Shown: positions 15,071 through 25,583, counted from the stretch's first letter. The stretch: DNA of 64,000 bases from Gordonibacter urolithinfaciens (GCF_900199375.1 NZ_LT900217.1:3100001-3164000); one strand, 5' to 3'. Notes: generated from the letters alone by a model not told the origin. Program-made: numbers and translations.

Positions 15071-17153
15071 CCTGCATACGCTCGCCTTCGAGATAGGCAC
15101 CGATGAGATTCCCGCGTTCGACCTGCACAAGGCCACGGGCCAGCTGGAGAAGCTCGTGCCCGAGGCGCTCGACGCCGTGCGCATCCCGCACGGGACCGTG
15201 TCCGTGCACACCACGCCCCGCCGCCTCATCGTGCTGGCAGAGGACGTGGCCGACGAGACCGAGGCGCTCCAGGAGGTGTTCCGCGGCCCGTCCGCCAAGA
15301 TCGCGTTCGACGCCGAGGGCAACCCGACGAAGGCCGCCATCGGCTTCGCGCGCGGCAAGGGCCTGGACGTGGAAGCGCTCGAGCGCCGCGAGGAGAACGG
15401 CGCCGAGTACGTGTTCGCTGAGCGCAGCGTGCCCGCCCGCGACGTGGCGGAGCTTTTGCCCGGCGTGCTGGAGGGCGTGATCACCGGCATCTCCTGGCCG
15501 AAGTCGTGCCGCTGGGGCACCCGCAGCGAGTTCTTCTCGCGCCCGGTGCGCTGGCTCGTGGCCCTGCTCGACGAGCGCGTGGTGCCCGTGGAGTTCGCGG
15601 GCCTCACGGCCGGCAGGCTCACGCGCGGCCACCGCTTCCTGGCCCCCGGCCCGCACGAGGTGGCCGCGGCCGCCGACCTGCTCCCTGTGGTGGAGGGCGC
15701 CTTCGTGGTGACGAGCGAGCAGGCGCGCGAGCAGCGCATCCGCGCAGGCGTGGCGGAGGCGGAGGCCCAGACGGGCTACCGTGCCGAGCTGCCCGAGAAG
15801 ACGCTTCTGGAGGTGGTGAACCTCTCCGAGTATCCCACGGTGCTCGTGGGCACGTTCGACGAGGAGTTCCTGCGCGTTCCCGAGGAGATCATCGTGGACG
15901 CCATGCTCATGCACCAGCGCTACTTCCCGCTGTACGACGGGGAGGGCAGGCTCACGAACAAGTTCATCGTCGTGACGAACGGCGACCCGGCGCATGCCGC
16001 CACCATCATCGACGGCAACGAGCGCGTGGTGCGCGCGCGCCTGTCCGATGCGAAGTTCTTCTACGAGGAGGACCTGAAGCACCCGCTGGAGACGTACGTC
16101 GACCGCCTGGACGAGGTGGTGTTCCAGGAGGTGCTCGGCACCATGAAGGACAAGACCGACCGCATCGCGGCGCTGGCGCGCCACCTGGCCGCCGACGCGC
16201 AGCTGGGCGCGGCGGACGCCGCCGATGCCGAGCGCGCCGCGTACCTGGCGAAGGCCGACCTCGTGACGAACGCCGTGGTGGAGTTCACGAGCGTGCAGGG
16301 CGTCATGGGCTCGTACTACGCCGAGGCGTCGGGCGAGAACGAGCAGGTGGCCCGCGCCATCGCCGACCACTACCGCCCGCGCTTCTCCGGCGACGAGCCG
16401 CCTGCGTCCGACGTGGGGCGCGTCGTGGCCATGGCCGACAAGCTGGACACCATCTGCGGCCTGTTCGCCGTGGGCCAGGGCCCCACGGGCTCGTCAGACC
16501 CGTTCGCGCTGCGCCGCAGCGCCATCGGCATCGTGGCCATGCTGGAGGCCGGCCTGCCCGTGTCGCTCATGGGGGCCGTGGACGCCTCGCTCGCCACGTA
16601 CGCGGATGCCGGCATCGGCTTCGATCGCGACGACGTGCGTGCCCAGGTGGCCGACTTCTTCGTCACGCGCACGAAGGTCATGCTGCGCGACTCCGGCGCG
16701 TCCCCCGACGCCATCGACGCCGTGCTGGCGGCAGGCGTGGAGGAGCCGGCCCAGGTCATCGCCCGCGTGCGCGCCCTCGAGGCCGCCCGCACCGGCGAGC
16801 GCGAGGCGTTCGACGATCTGGCCACGGCCTACGCGCGCGCCAACAACCTGCGCGACGCGGAGCTGGGCGAGGAGGTGGACGAGGCCCTGATGGGCGACGC
16901 CGAGCGCGCCCTCGCGTCCGCCGCGCGCGACGTGGAGTCGCAGGTGGCCGCCGCGCTCGCCGCCGACGACTACGCGGCGGCCCTCGCGGCGCTCGCCGAC
17001 TTGCGCGCGCCCATCGACGCCTTCTTCGCCGACGTCCTCGTCATGGACGAGGACGAGGCCGTGCGGGCGAACCGCCTGCGCCTGCTGAACCGCTTCGTGG
17101 GCGTGTTCACGGACGTGGCCGACTTCGGCAAGATGGCGAAGGGCGGCAAGTAG
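15063..17153 (+). CDS. glyS: Glycyl-tRNA synthetase beta subunit
   Basis: A 696-residue beta chain starting with a GTG inside the glyQ end. The N-terminal region [20 protein letters not shown], the central [15 protein letters not shown] and the HD-like catalytic-core remnant are recognisable. The C-terminal part is the anticodon-binding domain (DALRRP-type), ending with [15 protein letters not shown]. The beta subunit provides tRNA recognition. Length is normal. Confidence 0.97.
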   Translation: MASLHTLAFEIGTDEIPAFDLHKATGQLEKLVPEALDAVRIPHGTVSVHTTPRRLIVLAEDVADETEALQEVFRGPSAKIAFDAEGNPTKAAIGFARGKGLDVEALERREENGAEYVFAERSVPARDVAELLPGVLEGVITGISWPKSCRWGTRSEFFSRPVRWLVALLDERVVPVEFAGLTAGRLTRGHRFLAPGPHEVAAAADLLPVVEGAFVVTSEQAREQRIRAGVAEAEAQTGYRAELPEKTLLEVVNLSEYPTVLVGTFDEEFLRVPEEIIVDAMLMHQRYFPLYDGEGRLTNKFIVVTNGDPAHAATIIDGNERVVRARLSDAKFFYEEDLKHPLETYVDRLDEVVFQEVLGTMKDKTDRIAALARHLAADAQLGAADAADAERAAYLAKADLVTNAVVEFTSVQGVMGSYYAEASGENEQVARAIADHYRPRFSGDEPPASDVGRVVAMADKLDTICGLFAVGQGPTGSSDPFALRRSAIGIVAMLEAGLPVSLMGAVDASLATYADAGIGFDRDDVRAQVADFFVTRTKVMLRDSGASPDAIDAVLAAGVEEPAQVIARVRALEAARTGEREAFDDLATAYARANNLRDAELGEEVDEALMGDAERALASAARDVESQVAAALAADDYAAALAALADLRAPIDAFFADVLVMDEDEAVRANRLRLLNRFVGVFTDVADFGKMAKGGK

Positions 17154-17157
17154 CGCC

Positions 17158-18054
17158 ATGGACGACCTCGTCTCGTACGGCACGCCGAGCGCCGGCCCCG
17201 GGGGCCTCCCCACCATACACGTGGTCAGCGACTCGGTGGGCCTCACGGCCCAGGCGGTGGCCCGCGCGGCCGCCGCCCAGTTCGGGGTCACGAACCCCGC
17301 CATCGAAGTGCTGCCGAAGGTGCGCACGTTCGAGGAGATCAAGTCCTTCATCGACGAGCACGGCGCCGTCCACCGGCAGAACTCGGGCGACGGGCGCATG
17401 CTCGTGTTCTACACGCTGGTGAACGGTCATCTGGCGGGCCAGCTGGCTGCCTATGCGGCAGCTCGCGACGACATCGTGGCGGTGGACCTCATGACCGACG
17501 CCATCGGGGCCATCGCGCGCATGACGGGGCGCGATCCGTCCACTAAGCCCGGCGGCCTGCACGTGGCCGACCAGTACTACTTCAAGCGCATCGAGGCCAT
17601 CGAGTTCACCATCGCCCACGACGACGGGCGCAACCCGCAGGAGCTCTCCCAGGCCGACATCGTGCTCTTGGGCGTGTCGCGCTCGTCGAAGACGCCCACG
17701 TCCATCTACCTGGCGCAGCAGGGCTACAAGGTGTCGAACATTCCGCTCGACCCCGCCACCGAGCCGCCGCGCGAGCTGCTCGACGTGGAGCGCACGAGGC
17801 TGTTCGGGCTCATGACCACGGCCGAGGTGCTCATCGGCATCCGCCAGCGCCGCCTGGGCAATGCGAGCGTGGTGGCGTCGAGCTACGCGGATCCCGAGTA
17901 CGTGTACCAGGATCTCGAGAAGGCCCGTGCGCTCATGCGCAAACTCGGCTGTATTGTCATCCACACCGAAAATCGCGCCGTTGAGGAAACGGCTCAAGAA
18001 ATTTTGCGCTACTATGAGCGCGCCCACCCTCCATCCGCTGATATGATGGGCTAG
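17158..18054 (+). CDS. ppsR: PPDK regulatory protein (bifunctional kinase/phosphorylase, DUF299)
   Basis: A 298-residue member of the PDRP/PpsR family. The N-terminal IHVVSDSVGLTA and the P-loop-like GVSRSSKTPTSIYLA (about 179-193) are hallmarks, with the later NIPLDP motif. The family adds phosphate to a Thr next to the catalytic His of pyruvate phosphate dikinase using ADP, and removes it by phosphorolysis. The gene begins 4 bp after glyS and ends 65 bp before ppdK, its expected substrate, so the pair controls pyruvate/PEP interconversion. Confidence 0.95.
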   Translation: MDDLVSYGTPSAGPGGLPTIHVVSDSVGLTAQAVARAAAAQFGVTNPAIEVLPKVRTFEEIKSFIDEHGAVHRQNSGDGRMLVFYTLVNGHLAGQLAAYAAARDDIVAVDLMTDAIGAIARMTGRDPSTKPGGLHVADQYYFKRIEAIEFTIAHDDGRNPQELSQADIVLLGVSRSSKTPTSIYLAQQGYKVSNIPLDPATEPPRELLDVERTRLFGLMTTAEVLIGIRQRRLGNASVVASSYADPEYVYQDLEKARALMRKLGCIVIHTENRAVEETAQEILRYYERAHPPSADMMG

Positions 18055-18119
18055 GCCTGCGAACCAGCAAGGGGTTCGGTACTCTGTACGATTGAAACGT
18101 CGCGTTTAAGGAGAAAAAG

Positions 18120-20858
18120 GTGACCGAAGAAGTCAAACGAGTCTATGCATTCGGCAAAGACGCTCAGGGCAACAACGTAACCGAGGGCAACACGCACATG
18201 AAGGCGCAGCTGGGCGGCAAGGGCGCCAACCTCGCCGAGATGGCCAACATCGGGCTGCCCGTGCCTCCCGGCTTCACCATCACGTGCCAGACCTGCATGG
18301 AGTACGCCAACGCCGACAACACGTGGCCCGAGGGCGCGCTCGACACCATCCAGTCCTACCGCGAGGACCTCGAGGCCCGCATGGGCAAGAAGATCGGCGA
18401 TGCGGCCGACCCGCTGCTCGTGTCCGTGCGCTCCGGCGCGCCGATGTCCATGCCCGGCATGATGGACACGGTGCTGAACCTCGGCCTGAACGACGAGTCC
18501 ATCAACGGCCTCATCGCCCAGACCGAGAACCCGCGCTTCGCCTGGGACTCCTACCGCCGCTTCATCCAGATGTTCTCCAACGTGGTCATGGGGCTTGACG
18601 GCGACCTGTTCGAGAACGCCATCACGTCCATGAAGAACGTGCGCGGCGCCGCCTCCGACACCGACCTCTCGGCCGACGACCTCAAGGAGCTCGTGGCCGA
18701 GTTCAAGCAGATCTTCTCCGAGAACGTGTCCGCCGAGGAGTACCCGAGCCTCGTGGTGGACGGCTCCGTGCAGTTCCCGCAGGACCCGAGCGCGCAGCTG
18801 CAGCTGGCCATCGAGGCCGTGTTCGGCAGCTGGAACAACCCGCGCGCGGTCCTCTACCGCAAGCAGAACAAGATCGCCGACGACCTGGGCACCGCCGTGA
18901 ACGTGCAGTCCATGGTGTTCGGCAACAAGGGCAACACGTCGGCCACGGGCGTGGCGTTCACGCGCAACCCTGCCAACGGCGAGAAGGAGTTCTACGGCGA
19001 CTACCTGGTGAACGCCCAGGGCGAGGACGTGGTGGCCGGCATCCGCAACACGAGCCCCATCGCAGACCTCAAGCACGTGGAGGGCCTGGAAGAGGCCGGC
19101 CGCGAGCTGGAAGAGGTGTTCGTCACGCTGGAGAACCACTTCCGCGACATGTGCGACATCGAGTTCACCATCGAGCAGGGCAAGCTCTGGATGCTCCAGA
19201 CCCGCGTGGGCAAGCGCACCGCCGCCGCCGCGCTGCACATCGCCATCGAGATGGAGAAGGAGGGCCTCATCTCCAAGGAGGAGGCCGTCATGCGCGTCGA
19301 CCCCGAGCAGCTCGACCAGCTGCTGCACCCGCAGTTCGACAAGAACGCCTCCTACGACGTGGTGGCCAAGGGCCTGAACGCGTCCCCCGGCGCCGCCGTG
19401 GGCGAGGCCGTGTTCTCGGCCGCCGACGCCGTGGCCGTCACCGAGGCCGGCCGCAAGTGCGTGCTCGTGCGCTGGGAGACGAACCCCGACGACCTGGCCG
19501 GCATGATCGCCGCCGAGGGCATCCTCACGTCGCATGGCGGCAAGACGAGCCACGCGGCCGTCATCGCCCGCGGCATGGGCGCGCCGTGCGTCTGCGGCGT
19601 GGAGGCCCTGAAGATCGACGCCGAGAAGAAGGAAGCGGCCGTGGCCGGCACGGACATCGTCATCCGCGAGGGCGACATGGTCTCCATCGACGGCACGACG
19701 GGCTCCGTGGTGCTGGGCGCCGTGGATCTCGTACTGCCCGAGCTCACCGGCGACCTGGACACCATCCTGGAGTGGGCCGACGAGTTCCGCACCATGGGCG
19801 TGCGCGCCAATGCCGACAACCCCGAGGACGCGGAGCTCTCCCGCAGCTTCGGCGCCGAGGGCATCGGGCTCTGCCGTACCGAGCACATGTTCCTGGGCGA
19901 CCGCAAGCAGATCATCCAGTCCTTCATCCTGAACGACGAGCCGGCCATCCGCGAGAAGGCGCTCGCCGACCTGCTGGAGGCCCAGACGGGCGACTTCTAC
20001 GGCATGTTCAAGGCCATGGACGGGCTGCCGGTCATCGTGCGCCTGCTCGATCCGCCGCTGCACGAGTTCCTGGAGAGCCCGCGCGACCTGGAGGTGGAGA
20101 TCGCGCGCCTGGAGGCGTCGGGCACGCCGGCCGCCGAGCTCGCCGACAAGCGCCAGCTGCTGAGCCTGGTGGACGCCATGGCCGAGGCGAACCCGATGCT
20201 CGGCCTGCGCGGTTGCCGCCTGGCCATCCTCTACCCGGAGCTGCCGGCCATGCAGACGCGCGCCATCGCCACCGCCGCCGCCCGCCTGAAGAAGGAGGGC
20301 CTGGACCCCGAGCCCGAGATCATGATCCCGCTCGTGAGCGTGCTTCCCGAGCTGGAGACGCTGCGCGGCGAGGTTGAGGCCGTCATCGCCGAGGTGTGCG
20401 AGGCCGAGGGCGTGGAGCTGGACATCCCCATCGGCACGATGATCGAGCTGCCGCGCGCGGCCGTCACCGCCGACGAGATAGCCACCCAGGCCGACTTCTT
20501 CAGCTTCGGCACGAACGACCTGACCCAGACGACGTTCGGCTTCAGCCGCGACGACGTGGAAGCCAAGTTCATCCCGCGCTACCTGGAGCGCCGCATCCTG
20601 CCGTGCAACCCGTTCGAGACGGTCGATGCCGGCGTGGCCGCGCTCGTGGACATGGGCTGCACGAAGGGCCGCGCCACGAACCCGGACATCCAGCTGGGCG
20701 TGTGCGGCGAGCACGGCGGCGACCCCGACTCCGTGAAGACGTTCCACAAGATCGGCCTCACCTACGTGAGCTGCTCGCCCTACCGCGTGCCGCTCGCGCG
20801 CCTCGCCGCCGGCCAGGCGGCGCTGGCCGAGAAGATGGGCGACCACCGCGACAAGTAG
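18120..20858 (+). CDS. ppdK: Pyruvate, phosphate dikinase
   Basis: A 912-residue enzyme interconverting pyruvate, ATP and phosphate with PEP, AMP and pyrophosphate. The N-terminal ATP-grasp domain (GGKGANLAEMANIGLPVPPGF region), the swivelling domain with GGKTSHAAVIARGMG (catalytic His and neighbouring regulatory Thr) and the C-terminal PEP/pyruvate barrel (GLCRTEHMF, FGTNDLTQTTFG, GVCGEHGG) are all present. The start is GTG, with AAGGAG six bases upstream. A strong terminator follows. In anaerobes this pyrophosphate-linked enzyme often serves glycolysis or gluconeogenesis in place of pyruvate kinase. Confidence 0.98.
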   Translation: MTEEVKRVYAFGKDAQGNNVTEGNTHMKAQLGGKGANLAEMANIGLPVPPGFTITCQTCMEYANADNTWPEGALDTIQSYREDLEARMGKKIGDAADPLLVSVRSGAPMSMPGMMDTVLNLGLNDESINGLIAQTENPRFAWDSYRRFIQMFSNVVMGLDGDLFENAITSMKNVRGAASDTDLSADDLKELVAEFKQIFSENVSAEEYPSLVVDGSVQFPQDPSAQLQLAIEAVFGSWNNPRAVLYRKQNKIADDLGTAVNVQSMVFGNKGNTSATGVAFTRNPANGEKEFYGDYLVNAQGEDVVAGIRNTSPIADLKHVEGLEEAGRELEEVFVTLENHFRDMCDIEFTIEQGKLWMLQTRVGKRTAAAALHIAIEMEKEGLISKEEAVMRVDPEQLDQLLHPQFDKNASYDVVAKGLNASPGAAVGEAVFSAADAVAVTEAGRKCVLVRWETNPDDLAGMIAAEGILTSHGGKTSHAAVIARGMGAPCVCGVEALKIDAEKKEAAVAGTDIVIREGDMVSIDGTTGSVVLGAVDLVLPELTGDLDTILEWADEFRTMGVRANADNPEDAELSRSFGAEGIGLCRTEHMFLGDRKQIIQSFILNDEPAIREKALADLLEAQTGDFYGMFKAMDGLPVIVRLLDPPLHEFLESPRDLEVEIARLEASGTPAAELADKRQLLSLVDAMAEANPMLGLRGCRLAILYPELPAMQTRAIATAAARLKKEGLDPEPEIMIPLVSVLPELETLRGEVEAVIAEVCEAEGVELDIPIGTMIELPRAAVTADEIATQADFFSFGTNDLTQTTFGFSRDDVEAKFIPRYLERRILPCNPFETVDAGVAALVDMGCTKGRATNPDIQLGVCGEHGGDPDSVKTFHKIGLTYVSCSPYRVPLARLAAGQAALAEKMGDHRDK

Positions 20859-20884
20859 GCCGTTCGCCAGCACCCGGCACCTCA

Positions 20885-20919
20885 CGGAGGGCCCGCAGCT
20901 GCGGGCCCTCCGCCGTTTT
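20885..20919 (+). terminator. Rho-independent terminator of ppdK
   Basis: A near-perfect hairpin spans 20885-20912 (half-site CGGAGGGCCCGCAG and its complement) and is followed by CCGTTTT. It lies 26 bp after the ppdK stop. Confidence 0.88.
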
Positions 20920-21040
20920 CGGGAAGCGCGCCCACGCAGCTGCGCGCGGACGGCGGGGAGGGCGGCCGGTTCCGAAGGCCGCGAGGTCGCTTTCGTCCGG
21001 GTGCGGCGGCGCGTGGGCGCCCAGGCTATACTCCCGATGA

Positions 21041-21064
21041 CCCCGCCTCTCCAAGGAGGCGGGG
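21041..21064 (-). terminator. Stem-loop after the antiporter gene
   Basis: CCCCGCCTC and GAGGCGGGG form a 9-bp stem with a 6-base loop, about 36 bp beyond the antiporter stop. There is no T-run on either side, so termination is only possible, not certain. Confidence 0.4.
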
Positions 21065-21099
21065 AGTGCTCGCCCGGCCGGGGAGCGGTGGCTCACCAC

Positions 21100-23511
21100 T
21101 CACCTGCCGGCGAAGGGGACGTCGTCTTCCTCCTCCTGCCTTGCGGACGGAGGCTGCGGGAGGATGGCGGCCTGCCCGATGAGCTCCGCTGCGCGGGCGG
21201 GATCGCCGACGAGCCAAACGCGGTCGCCGGCGAACAGCCGCGTGTTGCGGGAGGGCTTCATCCTCAGGAGCGCCTCGTGCTCGTGGGCCACGACCAGGCT
21301 GCCGAAAGTGCCCTTGAAGTCATTCGCGGCTATGGTCTTGCCTGCGAAGGGAGAGCCGGCCTCAACGTCGAGCGCGAAGCAGGCGGCGTCGAAGCGCGCC
21401 GGGCCGTGCGCGAGGTAGGTGTCGAGCATGGCGCTCTCGGCCTCGTCCTCTTCGAGCGAGCCGTCCTTGAGCATGCTCTGCAGGTAGGCGTCCACCTCGG
21501 CCTCGGTGCCGAGGAACGCCAGCACGTCGCCCTCGCGCACGCCGAGGGGGTCTTCCGGGTCGTTGATGCGTCGCGTCAGCTCCTCCTTCGAAAGGCGTGC
21601 TACCTCGTTCTCTCCCACCCGCCGGCCGTCGCGCACGATGGCCATGAGGTCCAGGTTGTGCGCGATGCCGAACATCACGTCGGTGGAGCGCTCGGAGCCG
21701 AGCAGCCTGAGCGTGCGGGACGCCTCCACCTCCACGGCGTACAGGTGCTTTTCCACCCAGTTGGCATGATCCTCGTGGGAGAGGCTCGCCCGGCGCTCGG
21801 CCAGCACGCTTTCCTTGAGGTTGCCGGTGAAGCTCGTTTCCAGCTTGAGGAACAGCGAGTGCAGCGTGCGCGAGCGGCCGAGCACGAGGGTGCAGGCAAT
21901 GCCGAGGAGCGCCATCCACGCGAGGTTGTCCGCTCCGGCCGCGTAGGCGATGAACAGGACCGACCCGAACGAGACGGCGATGCCCGCCGTCGAGAGCGCC
22001 ACGAGGGCGGGGCGGTTGCGCCGGCGGCGCATCCACAGCGCGCCGAACTCGTTCTTGCGCCACGTGTAGAACAGGTTCGCCATGAAGATGCCCGTGACGA
22101 GGATGCCGAGGACCGCCATGCCCACGGTCAGCAAGGGCGCGGGCGCTATGCCGTGCAAGAGGCGCGGCACCATCCTCACGAGCACCTCCACCGAGGCCAC
22201 GGCGCTGAGCACCACGAGCCCCGCCTTGAAGAACCAGCGCTTCAGGTAGTCGCGCCACAGGTTCTCGCCCTCGTCGTCGGCATCTTCCTCGGCCGCCTCT
22301 GCGCGCCGCTCGAGGAAGGCGAGCGCTCGTGCGGGCAGCGCGCGCACGAGCAGGCGGTAGACGCGCTCGGAATTGCGCACGAGCAGGGGCGAGGCGAGCG
22401 AAGTGACCACCGATACCGTGACGATGACGGGGTAGAGGAAATCCGCGGTCGCGCCGAGCGAGAGCCCGAGCGCTGCAATGATGAACGAGAACTCGCCGAT
22501 CTGGGCGAGGCTCAAGCCCGCCTTCACCGCCGTCCTGAGCGACTGGCCGGACAAGAGCGCGCCCAGGCAGCAGAAAAGCGAGCGGCCCGCCACCGTCACG
22601 ACGGCCAGCAGCACGACCGCTCCCAGGTTGTCGAGCACGGCCAAGGGCGCTACCAGCATGCCCACCGAAACGAAGAACACGGCGCCGAACAGGTCCTTGA
22701 GCGGTTTGAACAGGGCTGCGATGCGCGGGGCCTGCACGGTTCCCGCGAGGATCGACCCGGCCATGAACGCGCCGAGGGCCGAGGAGAACCCGATGCCCAC
22801 GGCGAGCGCCGCCATGCCGAAGCACAGCGCGATAGAGGCGACGAGCAGTATCTCGTCGTTAACCGTGTCGCGGATGCGCTTGAGGGCGCTCGGCACCACG
22901 ATGACGCTCAGCGTGAACCATACGATGAGGTAGAGGGCCATGCGGCCGATCTTGAGTGCGACGTCCGCCGGGTCGGCGCCGGCGCCGGCGCCGACCGTGG
23001 AGAGCACTGCGAGCAGGAACACGGCCGCGATATCCTCGATGACGAGGACGCCGAACACGAGCTCGGCGAAGCCCTGGCCCTTGATCCCCAGGTCGGTGAA
23101 CGTCTTCACGATGATGGACGACGACGAGATGGCGAGCATCCCGCCGAGGAACAGGCTCATGACGAACGGCCAGCCCAGAAGCGTGCCCACGATCAGCCCG
23201 AGCGCGATCATGAGCGACATCTCGGTGGCGGCGGTCACGATGGCAGGACGGCCCACGGTGGTGAGCTTGAGCACGCTGAACTCCAACCCCAGGCCGAACA
23301 TGAGGAATATGACGCCGATGTCCGACCACGTGGTAATGCTGGCCGTGTCCACCACGGTGGGCACCCATACGATGGCCGGGCCCACGAGGAAGCCCGCCAG
23401 CACGTAGCCCACCACGAGCGGCAGCCTGAAGCGCCGGCACGCGATGGTTACGACCGCCGCCACCGCGAGGATGAGGGCGAGGTCGGTGATGAGCTGCGGC
23501 AGGTTCTGCAT
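21100..23511 (-). CDS. CPA2-family monovalent cation:proton antiporter (Kef-like) with TrkA-C domains
   Basis: A protein of about 803 residues. The first 400 form the Na/H-exchanger-like core of about 12 helices, with GLEFSVLKL, the SSSIIVKTF loop and the LAQIGEFSFI motif typical of CPA2 antiporters. Three to four more helices follow, then about 200 cytoplasmic residues with two TrkA-C-like regions (around 640-700 and 720-785), but no recognisable NAD-binding TrkA-N domain. The start at 23511 has AAGGA close by; an upstream in-frame ATG at 23559 would add 16 non-hydrophobic residues. It probably exchanges K+ or Na+ for protons. Monocistronic. Confidence 0.9.
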   Translation of the reverse strand: MQNLPQLITDLALILAVAAVVTIACRRFRLPLVVGYVLAGFLVGPAIVWVPTVVDTASITTWSDIGVIFLMFGLGLEFSVLKLTTVGRPAIVTAATEMSLMIALGLIVGTLLGWPFVMSLFLGGMLAISSSSIIVKTFTDLGIKGQGFAELVFGVLVIEDIAAVFLLAVLSTVGAGAGADPADVALKIGRMALYLIVWFTLSVIVVPSALKRIRDTVNDEILLVASIALCFGMAALAVGIGFSSALGAFMAGSILAGTVQAPRIAALFKPLKDLFGAVFFVSVGMLVAPLAVLDNLGAVVLLAVVTVAGRSLFCCLGALLSGQSLRTAVKAGLSLAQIGEFSFIIAALGLSLGATADFLYPVIVTVSVVTSLASPLLVRNSERVYRLLVRALPARALAFLERRAEAAEEDADDEGENLWRDYLKRWFFKAGLVVLSAVASVEVLVRMVPRLLHGIAPAPLLTVGMAVLGILVTGIFMANLFYTWRKNEFGALWMRRRRNRPALVALSTAGIAVSFGSVLFIAYAAGADNLAWMALLGIACTLVLGRSRTLHSLFLKLETSFTGNLKESVLAERRASLSHEDHANWVEKHLYAVEVEASRTLRLLGSERSTDVMFGIAHNLDLMAIVRDGRRVGENEVARLSKEELTRRINDPEDPLGVREGDVLAFLGTEAEVDAYLQSMLKDGSLEEDEAESAMLDTYLAHGPARFDAACFALDVEAGSPFAGKTIAANDFKGTFGSLVVAHEHEALLRMKPSRNTRLFAGDRVWLVGDPARAAELIGQAAILPQPPSARQEEEDDVPFAGR

Positions 23512-23747
23512 GGGTTCCTTCCTGGGCGGGGGGTGCCCGGCGTCGCAGGAGCGCGGCATCCAACCACCCTATTCTAGCAGGTCGATGCTCCTTGCGCCCC
23601 GCCGCATCTCGTGCCGCGGCGTCGCTGACCGATCGGAGCGCATGCCGATCGGTGTCCCGCACGTGCGCCTTGCCGACAGCGGGCCGCGGCCAGGCAGTAA
23701 GGGGGGCGGCAAGGGCGAGGAGGTCCTCTCACCGGTCCCGTGCCACC

Positions 23748-23779
23748 GAAAGAAGGAGCCCGCCGGGAACGGCGGGCTC
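23748..23779 (-). terminator. Terminator after the DUF5692 gene
   Basis: GAGCCCGCC and GGCGGGCTC (23756-23779) form a 9-bp stem with a 6-base loop. On the minus strand it is followed by CCTTCTTTC, a pyrimidine tail, about 40 bp after the stop at 23819. Confidence 0.7.
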
Positions 23780-23818
23780 TAGGGAGCGGGTCGGTTCGCT
23801 GGTCGGATCCGGAGGAGC

Positions 23819-24856
23819 TTACGCTCCCTGCGGGGCGGCGTCGTCCAGGTCGGGCTTGGGATCGCTCGGCAGCTGCGGCGCGTCCTCGCGACGGGCCATG
23901 GCCTGGTCGTAGTCGCGCGTTCCCACGAACACCTCGTTCAGGTACGGGTTCACCTTGAGCTTCCTGGCGCGGTACATGATGTAGGCGAAGGCGGCCACGT
24001 TGGCGACGAGGGCGATCACCGACACCACGAGGTTCACGTTCGGGTTGTTCACCGACTGCACGCTGAACACGCTGTAGTCCTGGAACGCGGGGAACACCTG
24101 CGCGAACATGCACCAGATGGCCAGCGTGAACGCGCGGTTCTGGATCCAGCCGCCCTTGTTCCAGAACATGGCCGCCACGGTGGGGGCCAGAAGCAGCGCG
24201 AGGCCGCAGTAGAACGAGTGCGTGGGCAGGCAGTTGTAGGTATAGCAGAAGTTCCACAGGTCGTAGGCCAGGATGAACACCCACGTCATGTCGGGCCACA
24301 GCATGTCCTGCTTCTTCTTGGACACGTAGATGCCGAACCAGCCGGTCATGCAGGCGATGTTGATGAGGCCCGCCACGCCGTTGAACACGTTGTGCCAGCC
24401 GCCGTAGAGCGTGACGCCCTCGGAGGACACCCAGGTGGTGCCGAACGCGCGGAAGGCGCTCTCGAAGTCGCTCACCACGGCGATGAGGATGTTGATGGCC
24501 ACGATGACGAACGGGAAGCACTTGAACCAGTGCGACTTGCCGATCTTGCCCCACCGGTACTTGAGCGCCATGAAGCCGATGCACCCGATGGTGGCGGCGT
24601 AGAGCTTCGCGTAGTGGAACCAGCTGTTCATGTGCAGGTACGTGGGGTTGTTGAGCGCCCAGTCGGCGCCCATGCCGGCGCCGACGTAGATGGCGACGAA
24701 GTACGCCGTGAGCGCCAGCGGCACGCCGATGAAGCAGACGGTGCCGCCGATCTTCGAGCGTCGCGCGACCTCGTTGATCAGGATGAGGCCGATGAACACC
24801 ATGGCCCAGCCGAGCCACTGGTACAGGGCGTTCTCCCCGTAAACTTGGAACAACAT
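23819..24856 (-). CDS. DUF5692-family integral membrane protein
   Basis: A 345-residue protein with about nine or ten hydrophobic segments, many aromatic residues and conserved-looking stretches LGWAMVFIGLILINEVARRS and AYDLWNFCYTYNCLPTH. It matches my memory of the DUF5692 family, which is frequent in Eggerthella-type genomes next to reductase genes and has no assigned function. AAAGGAGGG five bases before the ATG at 24856 fixes the start. The acidic C-terminal tail is probably cytoplasmic. It lies downstream of a TetR gene on the same strand, with a stem-loop in the 109-bp gap. It could be a transporter or channel for the substrate of the divergent reductase. Confidence 0.8.
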   Translation of the reverse strand: MLFQVYGENALYQWLGWAMVFIGLILINEVARRSKIGGTVCFIGVPLALTAYFVAIYVGAGMGADWALNNPTYLHMNSWFHYAKLYAATIGCIGFMALKYRWGKIGKSHWFKCFPFVIVAINILIAVVSDFESAFRAFGTTWVSSEGVTLYGGWHNVFNGVAGLINIACMTGWFGIYVSKKKQDMLWPDMTWVFILAYDLWNFCYTYNCLPTHSFYCGLALLLAPTVAAMFWNKGGWIQNRAFTLAIWCMFAQVFPAFQDYSVFSVQSVNNPNVNLVVSVIALVANVAAFAYIMYRARKLKVNPYLNEVFVGTRDYDQAMARREDAPQLPSDPKPDLDDAAPQGA

Positions 24857-24888
24857 GGAAACCCTCCTTTGTTCGGGTATGCTTCGCA

Positions 24889-24907
24889 CAGGCCGCCTTC
24901 CGGCCTG
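24889..24907 (-). promoter_or_regulatory. Stem-loop in the leader of the DUF5692 gene
   Basis: CAGGCCG and CGGCCTG form a 7-bp stem with a 5-base loop, 33 bp before the start codon on the minus strand. It could weaken read-through from the TetR gene. No T-run follows. Confidence 0.35.
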
Positions 24908-24965
24908 CTGATTCCTAAGATGAGATGGTCGCGTGCCCTTGATGTGCCCGAGGCGCCGCGTGCGG

Positions 24966-25583
24966 CTAGCTTCCGCCGGGCGGGCTCGCGTCGCCGCGGT
25001 CCATGTGCAGGGTCTGGGCGATGAGGTCCTTCAGCACCTCGTCGCTGGCGTCGGGGTGCGTGCGCAGGTAGCCCACGATCCCCAGGATGAGCACGTAGAA
25101 CGTCTCGTAGACGTGCTCGATGCGTATCTCGTGGAGCGCACCGTAGTCGCGCACCGTCGTCTCCACGATGTAGGAGGCCACGCGATCGGCCACGCGGTTC
25201 ACGAAGTCGATGTAGAGCGCTGCGTTCTCGCGCGAGGCGAGCGAGCGGCGGAAGGCGTCGTGCTCGAACACGCCCAGCCGCATGAGCCTCACGACGCTGG
25301 CGAGCGCGCTCTCGATGTCGCCGGGATGGCGCTGTGCGTTCCAGTAGTGCGTCGCCTCGATGAAGTCCGCCACGTAATCGTCGAGCACGGCCGAGGTCAC
25401 GGCCTCCTTGTCGGGGAAGTAGTGGTAGAACAGCGAGCGCGTCACGCCCACGCGGTTCGTGATGTCCTGGACGGAGGTCTTCGAGAGGCCCTGCTCCTCG
25501 TACAGCTCGCGGGCGGCGGCCACGATGTCGGCGCGCCGTTCTGCCGATGCCGCGTTGCGTGCTTTGTCGCCTGCGGTTTCCAT
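24966..25583 (-). CDS. TetR-family transcriptional regulator
   Basis: A 205-residue repressor. The N-terminal helix-turn-helix (about 20-65) contains TSVQDITNRVGVTRSLFYHYFPDKEAV, quoted here only as its range, with the typical FYHYF recognition segment. The C-terminal ligand-binding part is helical and divergent. The start at 25583 has AAGGAGG in front; longer frames upstream run through the promoter. Its own -35 overlaps one of two matching operators (25681-25719), so autoregulation is likely. Those operators lie between this gene and the divergent cytochrome/flavoprotein operon, which it probably also controls in response to a small-molecule substrate. Confidence 0.92.
   Translation of the reverse strand: METAGDKARNAASAERRADIVAAARELYEEQGLSKTSVQDITNRVGVTRSLFYHYFPDKEAVTSAVLDDYVADFIEATHYWNAQRHPGDIESALASVVRLMRLGVFEHDAFRRSLASRENAALYIDFVNRVADRVASYIVETTVRDYGALHEIRIEHVYETFYVLILGIVGYLRTHPDASDEVLKDLIAQTLHMDRGDASPPGGS

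Noticed and set aside
18051-20885. Very long open frame on the minus strand opposite ppdK
   Set aside because: The plus strand encodes a complete PPDK with all motifs. The antisense frame is His/Arg/Gly-rich, has no recognisable domain, and such open frames are expected opposite GC-rich genes.
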